64,000 bases of DNA, from NCBI RefSeq assembly GCF_001509835.1, contig NZ_JXTJ01000012.1, positions 1 to 64,000 on the forward strand, read 5' to 3'. This DNA comes from Allobosea sp. WAO. GTDB lineage: Bacteria; Pseudomonadota; Alphaproteobacteria; Rhizobiales; Beijerinckiaceae. Below are positions 54,313 through 64,000 of this stretch, piece by piece (position 1 is the first letter of the stretch; each line of letters begins with the position of its first letter). Under the pieces are notes generated by a model. That model saw only the letters and a list, made by a program, of their open reading frames with translations, did not search any database and was not told the origin of the DNA. A program made the position numbers and the translations under genes.

Positions 54313-55518
54313 ATGGTCGCAGTCGCCCCGGAAGTCCGCCCGCGTTTTGAAAAGGCGACGACCTCGATCCTGCTCGCCGTCAGCTTCTGCCATCTGCTCA
54401 ACGACGTCATGCAGTCGCTGCTGGCCTCGCTCTACCCGCTGTTCAAGGCGAATTACGGTCTGGATTTCGTCCAGATCGGCCTGCTGACCATGGCCTTCCA
54501 GGTCACCGCCTCGCTGCTGCAGCCGGTGGTGGGGCTGGTGACCGATCGCTGGCCGATGCCGTACTCGGCGCCGGCGGGCATGGCCTCGACCTTTGGCGGG
54601 CTGATCCTGCTCGGCAACGCCCATAACTTCACGGTGCTGATCGTTGCAGCCTGCCTGATCGGCTTCGGCTCGGCAGTCTTTCATCCGGAGGCGTCGCGTG
54701 TGGCGCGGCTCGCCTCGGGCGGGCGGCATGGCCTGGCGCAGTCCCTGTTTCAGGTCGGCGGCAATCTCGGCTCGGCGCTGGGGCCGCTGCTGGCGGCCTT
54801 CATCGTATTGCCCTTCGGCCAGGGCAGCGTCGCCTGGCTCTCGGTGATCGCGATGGCGGGCGTGCTGATCCTGACCCGGGTCGGGCAATGGTATGCGGCC
54901 CATCGCCGGGCCCAGGCAGGGCGCCCGGCCGTCAGCCGCAGCTTGCCGCTGCCGGGGCGTCGCGTCGCCTTCGCGCTCTTCGTGCTCGTGCTGCTGACCG
55001 CGACCAAGAACGTCTACATGGCGAGCATATCGAGCTATTTCACCTTCTACGTCATCGAGCAGTTCCAGCTCGGTTTCCGCGATGCGCAGCTGATGCTGTT
55101 CCTGTTCCTCGGCGCGGCGGCGGTCGGCACCTTCGCCGGTGGCCCGATCGGCGACCGGTTCGGGGCGCGCTTCGTGATCTGGTTCTCGATCCTCGGCGTG
55201 ATCCCGTTCGCGCTGCTGCTGCCCTATGCCAACCTGTTCTGGACGGGGGTGCTGAGCGTCGCGATCGGGCTGATCTTCGCCTCCGCCTTCTCGGCCATCG
55301 TGGTGTTCGCGCAGGAGCTGGTGCCGGGGCGGGTGGGCCTGATCGCCGGCATGTTCTTCGGCCTCGCCTTCGGGGCTGGCGGCCTCGGCGCTGCCCTGCT
55401 CGGCGGTTTCGCCGACGCCTATGGTATCGCCTTCGTCTACCGCGTCTGCTCTTACCTGCCCCTGCTCGGGCTGCTGACCATCCTGCTGCCGCGACTGCCG
55501 GCGCGCAGGGGAGCCTGA
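54313..55518 (+). CDS. fsr: MFS transporter, fosmidomycin-resistance (Fsr) type
   Basis: A 401-residue, 12-helix major facilitator protein. The Fsr subgroup is indicated by SILLAVSFCHLLNDVMQSLLASLYP at the first helix, QPVVGLVTDRWP, GSAVFHPEASRVARLASGGRHG and GGPIGDRFGARFVIW. Homologues export fosmidomycin and other drugs; the physiological substrate is unknown. CAGGAGAT precedes ATG 54313. Divergent from an AraC regulator. Confidence 0.9.
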   Translation: MVAVAPEVRPRFEKATTSILLAVSFCHLLNDVMQSLLASLYPLFKANYGLDFVQIGLLTMAFQVTASLLQPVVGLVTDRWPMPYSAPAGMASTFGGLILLGNAHNFTVLIVAACLIGFGSAVFHPEASRVARLASGGRHGLAQSLFQVGGNLGSALGPLLAAFIVLPFGQGSVAWLSVIAMAGVLILTRVGQWYAAHRRAQAGRPAVSRSLPLPGRRVAFALFVLVLLTATKNVYMASISSYFTFYVIEQFQLGFRDAQLMLFLFLGAAAVGTFAGGPIGDRFGARFVIWFSILGVIPFALLLPYANLFWTGVLSVAIGLIFASAFSAIVVFAQELVPGRVGLIAGMFFGLAFGAGGLGAALLGGFADAYGIAFVYRVCSYLPLLGLLTILLPRLPARRGA

Positions 55519-55565
55519 GCGGCGCGGATCAGATCCTATCGGTCGGGGCGGCAAGCCCGGCCCGC

Positions 55566-55598
55566 AAGAAAAAAGCTCCGGCCGTCGGCCGGAGCTTT
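55566..55598 (-). terminator. Bidirectional terminator between fsr and secA
   Basis: AAAGCTCCGGCC (55572-55583) and its complement (55587-55598) form a perfect 12-base stem with loop GTC. On the minus strand the stem runs into a six-T tract, favouring secA termination; on the plus strand only TTT is present. Confidence 0.88.
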
Positions 55599-55629
55599 CC
55601 CATGTGGTCAGTGGCTGCTGCCGGCCGGC

Positions 55630-58473
<2,844 letters not shown>

Positions 58474-58813
58474 GTCCGGTCTTTCCATGGGCGCTTCCGG
58501 CTGGGGGACCCGGCGTAAGGCGGGCGCGGCCGAAAGCGGATAATCCTGAAATCACGCGCGTGTTTAGACGCGTGCGGGCGCGCGGTCCAGCGCGCGCTTG
58601 CTGTCGAAGAGGTTGCCGTTCCATCGCGGGCGACGCTGCGCATGTGGGGGCGGGCGTCCCGGCTGCCAAGAGGAAGGCAGCGGCGAGGGGCCGCAGAACC
58701 CCAGATGTCCGGTCGCGCTGATGTGCACGCGCTCTGCCTTGCCAAGGCCCTCATCAACTGGCACTCAGCCTGCCGATCCGTTTTCGCGCCGTTCATCGAA
58801 AGGCCCAGACCCG
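58474..58813. other. 340-base intergenic region between divergent secA and the parvulin gene
   Basis: No supported gene. It contains GC-rich dyads near 58555-58597 (GCGCGC arms at 58578-58583 and 58590-58595) and must hold promoters in both directions; I could not assign convincing -35/-10 pairs. Confidence 0.5.
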
Positions 58814-59656
58814 ATGGTTGTTTCCCGTCTCGCCATGCTGTCGTTCAGCCTCGTGCTGGCCGCGGCTGCGCCGGCCTTCGCGCAGCAGGACAAGGTCGTC
58901 GCCAAGGTCGACGGCGTCGAGATCACCGAGAGCGAGCTCGCGCTCGCGGCGGACGATCTCGGGGAGCGCACCGCCCAGCTGCCCGAAGATCGCAAGCGCG
59001 AGGAGCTGATCAATTTTCTGGTCGACCTCAAGCTCGGCGCCAAGGCGGCCAAGGCCGCCAAGATGGGCGAGAGCCCGGAATTCGCCAAGCGTCTGGCCTA
59101 TAGCCGCGACAAGCTGCTGCTCGACGACTATCTGACGAACGAGTCCAAGAAGGCGGCGACGCCGGAAGCCGCCAAGAAGCTGTTCGACGACACCGTCAAG
59201 ACGCTGAAGCCGGAAGAGGAAGTCCACGCCCGCCACATCCTGGTGCCGGAAGAGGCTCAGGCTAAGGCGGCGCTGGAGCGGCTGAAGAAGGGCGAGGATT
59301 TCGCCAAGGTCGCGGCGGAGCTCTCCAAGGATCCGGGCTCGGGCAAGGAGGGCGGTGATCTCGGCTGGTTCGCCAAGGAGCGGATGGTGCCTGAATTCGC
59401 CGAGGCCGCCTTCAAGCTCGATAAGGGCCAGCTCTCCGAGCCGGTGAAGAGCCAGTTCGGCTGGCATGTGATCAAGCTCGAGGACAAGCGGACCAAGCCG
59501 CTGCCGACCTTCGACGAGGTCAAGCCGCAGATCGAGCAGTACCTGGTGCGCAAGGCGCAGCAGGACATCATCGTCGGCCTGCGCGAGAAGGCGAAGGTCG
59601 AGCGTCTCGACAAGCCGGCGGCTGCGCCTGCGCCGGCCGAGCCGAAGAAGCCCTGA
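58814..59656 (+). CDS. Parvulin-type peptidyl-prolyl isomerase (periplasmic)
   Basis: A 280-residue exported foldase. Signal peptide residues 1-24 (AAAPAFA then QQDK), an N-terminal SurA-like helical region, and a parvulin domain from about residue 137 to 228 ([44 protein letters not shown]). The tail is Ala/Pro/Lys rich. It assists outer-membrane or periplasmic protein folding, consistent with location next to secA. ATG 58814 begins the signal peptide. Confidence 0.92.
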   Translation: MVVSRLAMLSFSLVLAAAAPAFAQQDKVVAKVDGVEITESELALAADDLGERTAQLPEDRKREELINFLVDLKLGAKAAKAAKMGESPEFAKRLAYSRDKLLLDDYLTNESKKAATPEAAKKLFDDTVKTLKPEEEVHARHILVPEEAQAKAALERLKKGEDFAKVAAELSKDPGSGKEGGDLGWFAKERMVPEFAEAAFKLDKGQLSEPVKSQFGWHVIKLEDKRTKPLPTFDEVKPQIEQYLVRKAQQDIIVGLREKAKVERLDKPAAAPAPAEPKKP

Positions 59657-59668
59657 GGCAAGACTAGC

Positions 59669-59719
59669 GGGCGCCTCCGACGAGAGGCGCCCGAAATGCC
59701 CGGGAGCTGGCCCGGGCAT
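59669..59719 (+). terminator. Double hairpin after the parvulin gene
   Basis: GGGCGCCTC (59669-59677) pairs with GAGGCGCCC (59684-59692). A second stem, ATGCCCGGG (59696-59704) with CCCGGGCAT (59711-59719), follows immediately. No T-run is present, so the termination role is less certain than the fold. Confidence 0.6.
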
Positions 59720-59798
59720 GACCTGCACGCCGGCATTGCCAGCTTGTTTTCCGCACGCTGCTGCGGCACATCGAAGCGCCTCACAAGGAGACGCCCCG

Positions 59799-61049
59799 AT
59801 GGCCGGCAAGGATGTTCCCGTTTCCCCGCTCGCGCCGAAGCGCCAGCCCAAGGTTCCGGCGGTGCCGGGCGTGCGTTTCGCCACGGCCGAGGCCGGCATC
59901 CGCTACAAGGGCCGTACCGACGTGGTGCTGGTGCTGCTCGACGAGGGCTCGCAGGCCGCCGGCGTCTTCACCCGCTCGAAGTGCCCGTCCGCCCCGGTCG
60001 ACTGGTGCCGGGCCAATCTGGCCCAGGGCACGGCCCGGGCCGTGGTGGTCAATTCCGGCAATGCCAACGCCTTCACCGGCCTGAAGGGCCGCGATTCCGT
60101 GGCGCTGACCGCGAAGATCGCCGCCAAGGCCGCCGGCTGCAAGCCGGAGCAGGTGTTCATCGCCTCGACCGGCGTGATCGGCGAGCCGCTCGACGCGACC
60201 AAGTTCGAGGGCGTGCTGGCGGATTGCGCCGGGCGCGCGGCGGACGGTCCCTGGATCGACGCCGCAAAGGCGATCATGACCACTGACACCTTCCCCAAGG
60301 CGGTGTCGCGCAAGGCCAAGATCGATGGTCACGAGGTGATCATCGCCGGCATTGCCAAGGGCGCTGGCATGATCGCGCCCGACATGGCGACGATGCTCTC
60401 CTTCGTCTTCACCGATGCGCCGATCGCGGCGCCGGTGCTGCAGGCTCTGCTCGGCAAGGGCGTCAAGGGCTCGTTCAACGCGATCACGGTCGACAGCGAT
60501 ACCTCGACCTCCGACACGTTGATGCTGTTCTCGACCGGCAAGGCGGCGGCGCGCGGCGTGCCCGAGATCTCCGACCCCGCCGATCCCCGGCTCTCCGGCT
60601 TCAAGCGGGCGCTGAACGCGCTCCTGCTCGAGCTCTCGCATCTCGTCTGCAAGGACGGCGAGGGCGCGCGCAAATTCGTCGAGATCCGGGTGCACGGCGC
60701 CGCTTCGTCGCGCTCGGCCAAGAAGGTCGCGCTCTCGATCGCCAATTCGCCGCTGGTCAAGACCGCGATCGCCGGCGAGGACGCCAATTGGGGCCGCATC
60801 GTGATGGCCGTCGGCAAGGCGGGCGAACCGGCGGATCGGGACCGGCTCGACATCTCCTTCGGCGGGATCATGGTGGCGCAGCAGGGCGCGCGGGCGCCAT
60901 CCTATGACGAGGTCGCCGTCTCCAACTACATGAAGGGCGAGCATATCGTCATCACCACCGATCTCGGGCTGGGGCGAGGCAAGTCCACCGTATGGACCTG
61001 CGATCTCACCAAGGCCTATGTCGAGATCAACGGTGACTATCGTTCCTGA
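59799..61049 (+). CDS. argJ: Bifunctional ornithine acetyltransferase / N-acetylglutamate synthase ArgJ
   Basis: A 416-residue Ntn-type enzyme that recycles the acetyl group in arginine synthesis. The self-cleavage site is A197|T198 in [10 protein letters not shown], and oxyanion and fold motifs are [12 protein letters not shown] and [17 protein letters not shown] precedes ATG 59799. Whether it also makes N-acetylglutamate from acetyl-CoA cannot be read directly. The 3' end overlaps the DMT transporter start. Confidence 0.96.
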   Translation: MAGKDVPVSPLAPKRQPKVPAVPGVRFATAEAGIRYKGRTDVVLVLLDEGSQAAGVFTRSKCPSAPVDWCRANLAQGTARAVVVNSGNANAFTGLKGRDSVALTAKIAAKAAGCKPEQVFIASTGVIGEPLDATKFEGVLADCAGRAADGPWIDAAKAIMTTDTFPKAVSRKAKIDGHEVIIAGIAKGAGMIAPDMATMLSFVFTDAPIAAPVLQALLGKGVKGSFNAITVDSDTSTSDTLMLFSTGKAAARGVPEISDPADPRLSGFKRALNALLLELSHLVCKDGEGARKFVEIRVHGAASSRSAKKVALSIANSPLVKTAIAGEDANWGRIVMAVGKAGEPADRDRLDISFGGIMVAQQGARAPSYDEVAVSNYMKGEHIVITTDLGLGRGKSTVWTCDLTKAYVEINGDYRS

Positions 61050-61959
61050 TCCGGCTGCCCAGGCGAGCCCGAGCCGGGCCTTCATCATCGGCAACCTGCT
61101 CGGCTGCTCCTTCTTCTGGGGCTGCAGCTTCCTGTTCATCAAGCTCATGGCGGCCGATGTCTCGCCCTGGGCGATAGCGGCCGGGCGCGGCCTGCTCGGC
61201 GCCGCGACATTGTCGCTCTTCGTGCTCGCGCGCGGGCAGAGCCCGCTGCCGCGCCGCCACGAGATCGGCCACTGGCTGGTGCTCGGCACCACCAATGGCT
61301 GGCTGCCGAACGTGCTCGTCGCCTATGCGCTGATCCAGCTCGCCAGCGGCCCGGCGGCGATGATCCAGGCGGCGGGGCCGCTGGTCACGGCGCTGTTCGC
61401 TCATATGCTGTTCGCCGAGGAGCGCCTCGCCCGGCGCCGCCTCGGCGGCATCCTGGTCGGCATGGCCGGCGTCGCCATCCTGATCGGCCCGCGGCTGGTC
61501 GAGGGCGGTGGCACGGCGCTCAGCGTGCTCGCCATGGTCGGCGTGATGCTCTGCTATGCGGTCGGCAATCTCTACACCCGCGCGGTTCCGGCCAAGGCGG
61601 GCGATCCGATCCGCCTCGCGCTCGGTCAGCAGGTCGTCTCCGGCTCGGGGGCGCTCCTGCTGACGCTCGTATTATCGGGCTGGGCGGCCCTGTCGGCGCT
61701 GCAGCCGCACTGGCAGGCGATGCTGGCGCTCGGTGTGCTCTCGACCGCGATCCCGATGACGATCTTCATGCGGTTGATCCGCGCCGCCGGGCCGACGCGG
61801 GCGGCGATGACGGGTTATCTCGTGCCGGTCGTCGCTACCGTCATGGGTGTGCTGGTGCTCGGCGAAACGCTGGAGTTGCGGCAGCTCGTCGGAGGCGTCA
61901 TCATCCTGCTCGGCGTCTTCCTGGTGACGACGGCGCCGGCGGGGGCGAAAGCGGGATGA
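61018..61959 (+). CDS. EamA-family (DMT) transporter
   Basis: A 313-residue protein with ten predicted transmembrane helices in two EamA repeats ([41 protein letters not shown]). The ATG 61018 lies inside the argJ 3' end (32-base overlap); GTG 61033 is an alternative start that still overlaps. Its stop overlaps the next gene (ATGA). Substrate unknown. Confidence 0.88.
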   Translation: MSRSTVTIVPDPAAQASPSRAFIIGNLLGCSFFWGCSFLFIKLMAADVSPWAIAAGRGLLGAATLSLFVLARGQSPLPRRHEIGHWLVLGTTNGWLPNVLVAYALIQLASGPAAMIQAAGPLVTALFAHMLFAEERLARRRLGGILVGMAGVAILIGPRLVEGGGTALSVLAMVGVMLCYAVGNLYTRAVPAKAGDPIRLALGQQVVSGSGALLLTLVLSGWAALSALQPHWQAMLALGVLSTAIPMTIFMRLIRAAGPTRAAMTGYLVPVVATVMGVLVLGETLELRQLVGGVIILLGVFLVTTAPAGAKAG

Positions 61960-62465
61960 AAGCTGCGGCGTGCGTGCTGGGCCTGGCGGCCCTGCTGGGA
62001 GCCTGTGTCGAGCGGCGCCCGGCGACGAGTTCGTCCTTCTCGGTGGAGGAGGCAGCCTATATCCGCAACCCGGGAAGCGGCGTCATCGTCGGTCATGCCT
62101 TCCGCACCCGCGCCAAGGGCCAGGTCGTCAACGCGGCCGGCGAGGTGGTGCGGCTGGTGCCGGCGACCGCCTATGCGAGCCAGCGCTTCGCCAGCCTCTA
62201 TGGCCGCGCCAAGTTCATCCCGGCGGCGAGCTACCCGCAGGAGGAACCGGATCCGCGCTACGCCGAGTACACGCGCACGACCAAGGCCGAGGCGAATGGC
62301 CGTTTTGCCTTCGACAAGGTGGCGCCGGGCCGCTATTTCGTCACCACCCAGGTGATCTGGGGCGAAGAGGACGCGCTCTTTCGCGAGGGCGGTTCGGTCT
62401 ATGACGAGGTGACGCTGACCGGCAAGGAAACCGAGCCGGTGCAGGTCATCCTTTCGGGAAAATGA
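61956..62465 (+). CDS. Hypothetical lipoprotein with carboxypeptidase-regulatory-like fold
   Basis: A 169-residue protein with a lipoprotein signal (LAALLGAC, lipid Cys17). It contains GRFAFDKVAPGRYFVTTQV, which resembles a carboxypeptidase regulatory-like beta-sandwich, and ends with EPVQVILSGK. It is coupled to the DMT gene by ATGA and lies 6 bases before mutT. Function unknown. Confidence 0.75.
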   Translation: MKAAACVLGLAALLGACVERRPATSSSFSVEEAAYIRNPGSGVIVGHAFRTRAKGQVVNAAGEVVRLVPATAYASQRFASLYGRAKFIPAASYPQEEPDPRYAEYTRTTKAEANGRFAFDKVAPGRYFVTTQVIWGEEDALFREGGSVYDEVTLTGKETEPVQVILSGK

Positions 62466-62471
62466 GGCTTC

Positions 62472-62876
62472 GTGAAACTGCTGCTCGTCGTCGCCTGCGC
62501 GCTGATCGATACCGATAACCGCGTCCTCGTCACCCAGCGCCCCGAGGGCAAGGCCCTGGCAGGGCTGTGGGAGTTTCCGGGCGGCAAGCTCGAAGCCGGC
62601 GAGCGGCCGGAGCCGGCGCTGATCCGCGAGCTTTCCGAGGAACTCGGCATCGAGGTCAAGGAAGCCTGCCTCGCACCGCTTACCTTCGCCAGCTACGCCT
62701 ATCCCGAGTTCCACCTCCTGATGCCGCTCTATATCTGCCGGCGCTGGGAGGGGACGGTCTCGTCACGCGAAGGGCAGGCGCTGAAATGGGTACGCGCCAG
62801 CAAGCTGCGCGAGCTCGCCATGCCACCGGCCGACGAGCCGCTGATCCCGCATCTGATCGATCTGCTGGGAGCGTGA
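62472..62876 (+). CDS. mutT: 8-oxo-dGTP diphosphatase MutT
   Basis: A 134-residue Nudix hydrolase with the box starting GGKLEAGERPEPALIRELSEE (residues 38 on), WEFPGGK and the N-terminal VTQRPEGKALAGLWEF. It sanitises oxidised guanine nucleotides. GTG 62472 start. It lies 6 bases after the lipoprotein gene; a repeat follows before gltD. Confidence 0.92.
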   Translation: MKLLLVVACALIDTDNRVLVTQRPEGKALAGLWEFPGGKLEAGERPEPALIRELSEELGIEVKEACLAPLTFASYAYPEFHLLMPLYICRRWEGTVSSREGQALKWVRASKLRELAMPPADEPLIPHLIDLLGA

Positions 62877-62899
62877 GCCGCGGCGGTCGATACCGTTTG

Positions 62900-62992
62900 C
62901 GTCATGGTCGGGCTTGTCCCGACCATCCACGTCTTCTTCGATCGAATGCAGCGTTCAAGACGTGGATGCTCGCCACAAGGGCGAGCATGACG
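62900..62992. repeat. 93-bp cruciform-type repeat between mutT and gltD
   Basis: Three nested elements: outer CGTCATG/CATGACG (62900-62906 and 62986-62992), an 11-base stem (62925-62935 with 62957-62967), and two small hairpins (62904-62912 with 62918-62926; 62966-62974 with 62980-62988). The layout suggests a three-way folded structure between convergent genes. A repeat of this kind (GTCATGGTCGGGCTTGTCCCGACC...) is familiar from Rhizobiales genomes. Confidence 0.8.
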
Positions 62993-63025
62993 TCGAGGTT
63001 TCGCGAGGCCTGAAGCGCCCGCCGC

Positions 63026-64000
63026 TCAGCGCGGCAGGATGGTCTCGCCCATCAGGTGCTTGTCGATCGAATGCGCCATCTGGCGGCCCTCGCGGATCGC
63101 CCAGACCACGAGCGACTGCCCGCGGCGCATGTCACCGGCGGCGAAGACCTTCTCGACCGAGGTCTTGTACGCCAGCATGTTGGCCTCGACATTGCCGCGT
63201 CCGTCGAGCTTGACGCCGAGCTTGGCGAGCAGCCCGTCATGGACCGGCGAGACGAAGCCCATGGCGAGCAGGACGAGATCGGCCTTGAGGTCGAACTCGG
63301 TGCCCGGGATCGGCTTGAAGCCGGCATCGACCTTGGCGCAATGCAGGCGCTTCACCTTGCCGTTCTCGCCGGTGAACTTCAGCGTGCCGATGGCGAAGTC
63401 GCGCTCGGCGCCTTCCTCATGGCTCGACGAGGTCCGCAGCTTCAGCGGCCAGTTCGGCCAGGTCAGCTGCTTGTTCTCCTTCTCCGGCGGCTGCGGCATG
63501 ATCTCGATCTGGGTAACCGAGAGCGCGCCCTGGCGGACCGAGGTGCCGATGCAGTCCGAACCGGTGTCGCCGCCGCCGATGACGACGACATGCTTGCCGC
63601 CGGCGAGGATCGGGCGGGCATTGCCTGATGTTTCCGGCTCGCCGCCATTGCGGCGGTTCTGCTGCGGCAGGAAGTCCATCGCGAACTGGACGCCGTCGAG
63701 GTCGCGGCCCTCGATCGGCAGGTCGCGCGGCTTCTCGGCGCCGCCGGTCAGGCCGATCGCGTCGTATTGCGCGAGCAGCTCCTGCGGGTCGATGTCGATG
63801 CCGACATTGACGCCGTAATGGAAGACGACGCCCTCGGCCTCCATCTGCTGGACGCGGCGCTCGACATGCGACTTCTCCATCTTGAAGTCGGGAATGCCGT
63901 AGCGGAGCAGGCCGCCGGCACGCGCCTGACGCTCATAGACATGGACCTCGTGGCCGGCGCGGGCGAGCTGCTGGGCGGCGGCGAGGCCGGCGGGCCCGGA
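63026..64000 (-). CDS. gltD: Glutamate synthase small subunit GltD, C-terminal part (window-truncated)
   Basis: The C-terminal 324 residues of the NADPH-oxidising small subunit of glutamate synthase; the frame is open to the window edge and the start lies beyond base 64000. Visible motifs are [19 protein letters not shown] (FAD site), [40 protein letters not shown] (NADPH site) and [25 protein letters not shown]. It supplies electrons to GltB for ammonia assimilation. It is convergent with mutT. Confidence 0.95.
   Translation of the reverse strand, partial: SGPAGLAAAQQLARAGHEVHVYERQARAGGLLRYGIPDFKMEKSHVERRVQQMEAEGVVFHYGVNVGIDIDPQELLAQYDAIGLTGGAEKPRDLPIEGRDLDGVQFAMDFLPQQNRRNGGEPETSGNARPILAGGKHVVVIGGGDTGSDCIGTSVRQGALSVTQIEIMPQPPEKENKQLTWPNWPLKLRTSSSHEEGAERDFAIGTLKFTGENGKVKRLHCAKVDAGFKPIPGTEFDLKADLVLLAMGFVSPVHDGLLAKLGVKLDGRGNVEANMLAYKTSVEKVFAAGDMRRGQSLVVWAIREGRQMAHSIDKHLMGETILPR

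Noticed and set aside
33789-55518. Functional link between ispG (MEP pathway) and the Fsr-type exporter
   Set aside because: Fosmidomycin inhibits a different MEP enzyme, and the genes are about 20 kb apart without shared regulation.

Overview
The window is a high-GC chromosomal segment from an alphaproteobacterium, most likely a Hyphomicrobiales (Rhizobiales) organism resembling Bosea, Methylobacterium or Bradyrhizobium relatives. The basis is codon usage and protein style, a PhaR/phaAB polyhydroxybutyrate locus, a His-rich Zur, a full CtrA-type box (TTAA-N7-TTAA), a DUF6481 gene next to rpsU, and intergenic palindromic repeats of a kind common in that order. The genus is an inference. I saw no tRNA, rRNA, CRISPR array, insertion sequence or prophage. 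Almost everything is housekeeping or ordinary metabolic accessory content.

Layout. 1-1941: 3' part of methylmalonyl-CoA mutase, broken by an internal deletion and frameshift. 1951-8310: a tricarboxylate transport locus, with leftward tctD-tctE plus a periplasmic binding protein gene (a probable three-part sensor) divergent from tctCBA. 8491-12915: glutathionyl-hydroquinone reductase, a LysR regulator divergent from pirin, and two YcaC-like hydrolases, a possible quinone/aromatic stress neighbourhood. 13019-21810: a leftward housekeeping block proB-proA-nadD-rsfS-rlmH-envC-like-ctpA-deacetylase-rppH, mostly with 4-nt start/stop overlaps. 22322-23043: rpsU and a DUF6481 gene. 23361-26491: a three-gene TRAP transporter. 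26653-31167: two small secreted proteins, an M20 amidohydrolase, and a glycosyltransferase/methyltransferase pair.

31187-33036: 3-hydroxybutyrate dehydrogenase coupled to a patatin-like protein. 33156-39366: zur, ispG, kup, a polyprenyl synthase, mtgA and rpmF. 39454-41541: a small protein and an EAL protein sharing a CtrA-box intergenic region. 41608-44621: phaR divergent from phaA-DUF1737-phaB. 44739-48642: a DMT exporter, an acetyltransferase, a cupin protein, gloB and a divergent methyltransferase. 48753-55518: accA, an L,D-transpeptidase lipoprotein, a TorF-type porin, a FAH-family hydratase, and an AraC regulator divergent from an Fsr-type exporter. 55630-64000: secA, a parvulin, argJ, a DMT transporter, a lipoprotein, mutT, and the C-terminal part of gltD running off the window.

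Themes. Polyester storage is represented twice: synthesis (phaR/phaA/phaB) and mobilisation (bdhA with the patatin). Envelope maintenance recurs (EnvC-like, CtpA, deacetylase, MtgA, L,D-transpeptidase, parvulin, SecA). Organic acid uptake is served by both TTT and TRAP systems. No obviously new multi-gene system is present. The most unusual points are the broken mutase, the binding-protein gene coupled to the Tct sensor kinase, several strong uncharacterised operators and hairpins, and at least four families of nested palindromic repeats in intergenic gaps.
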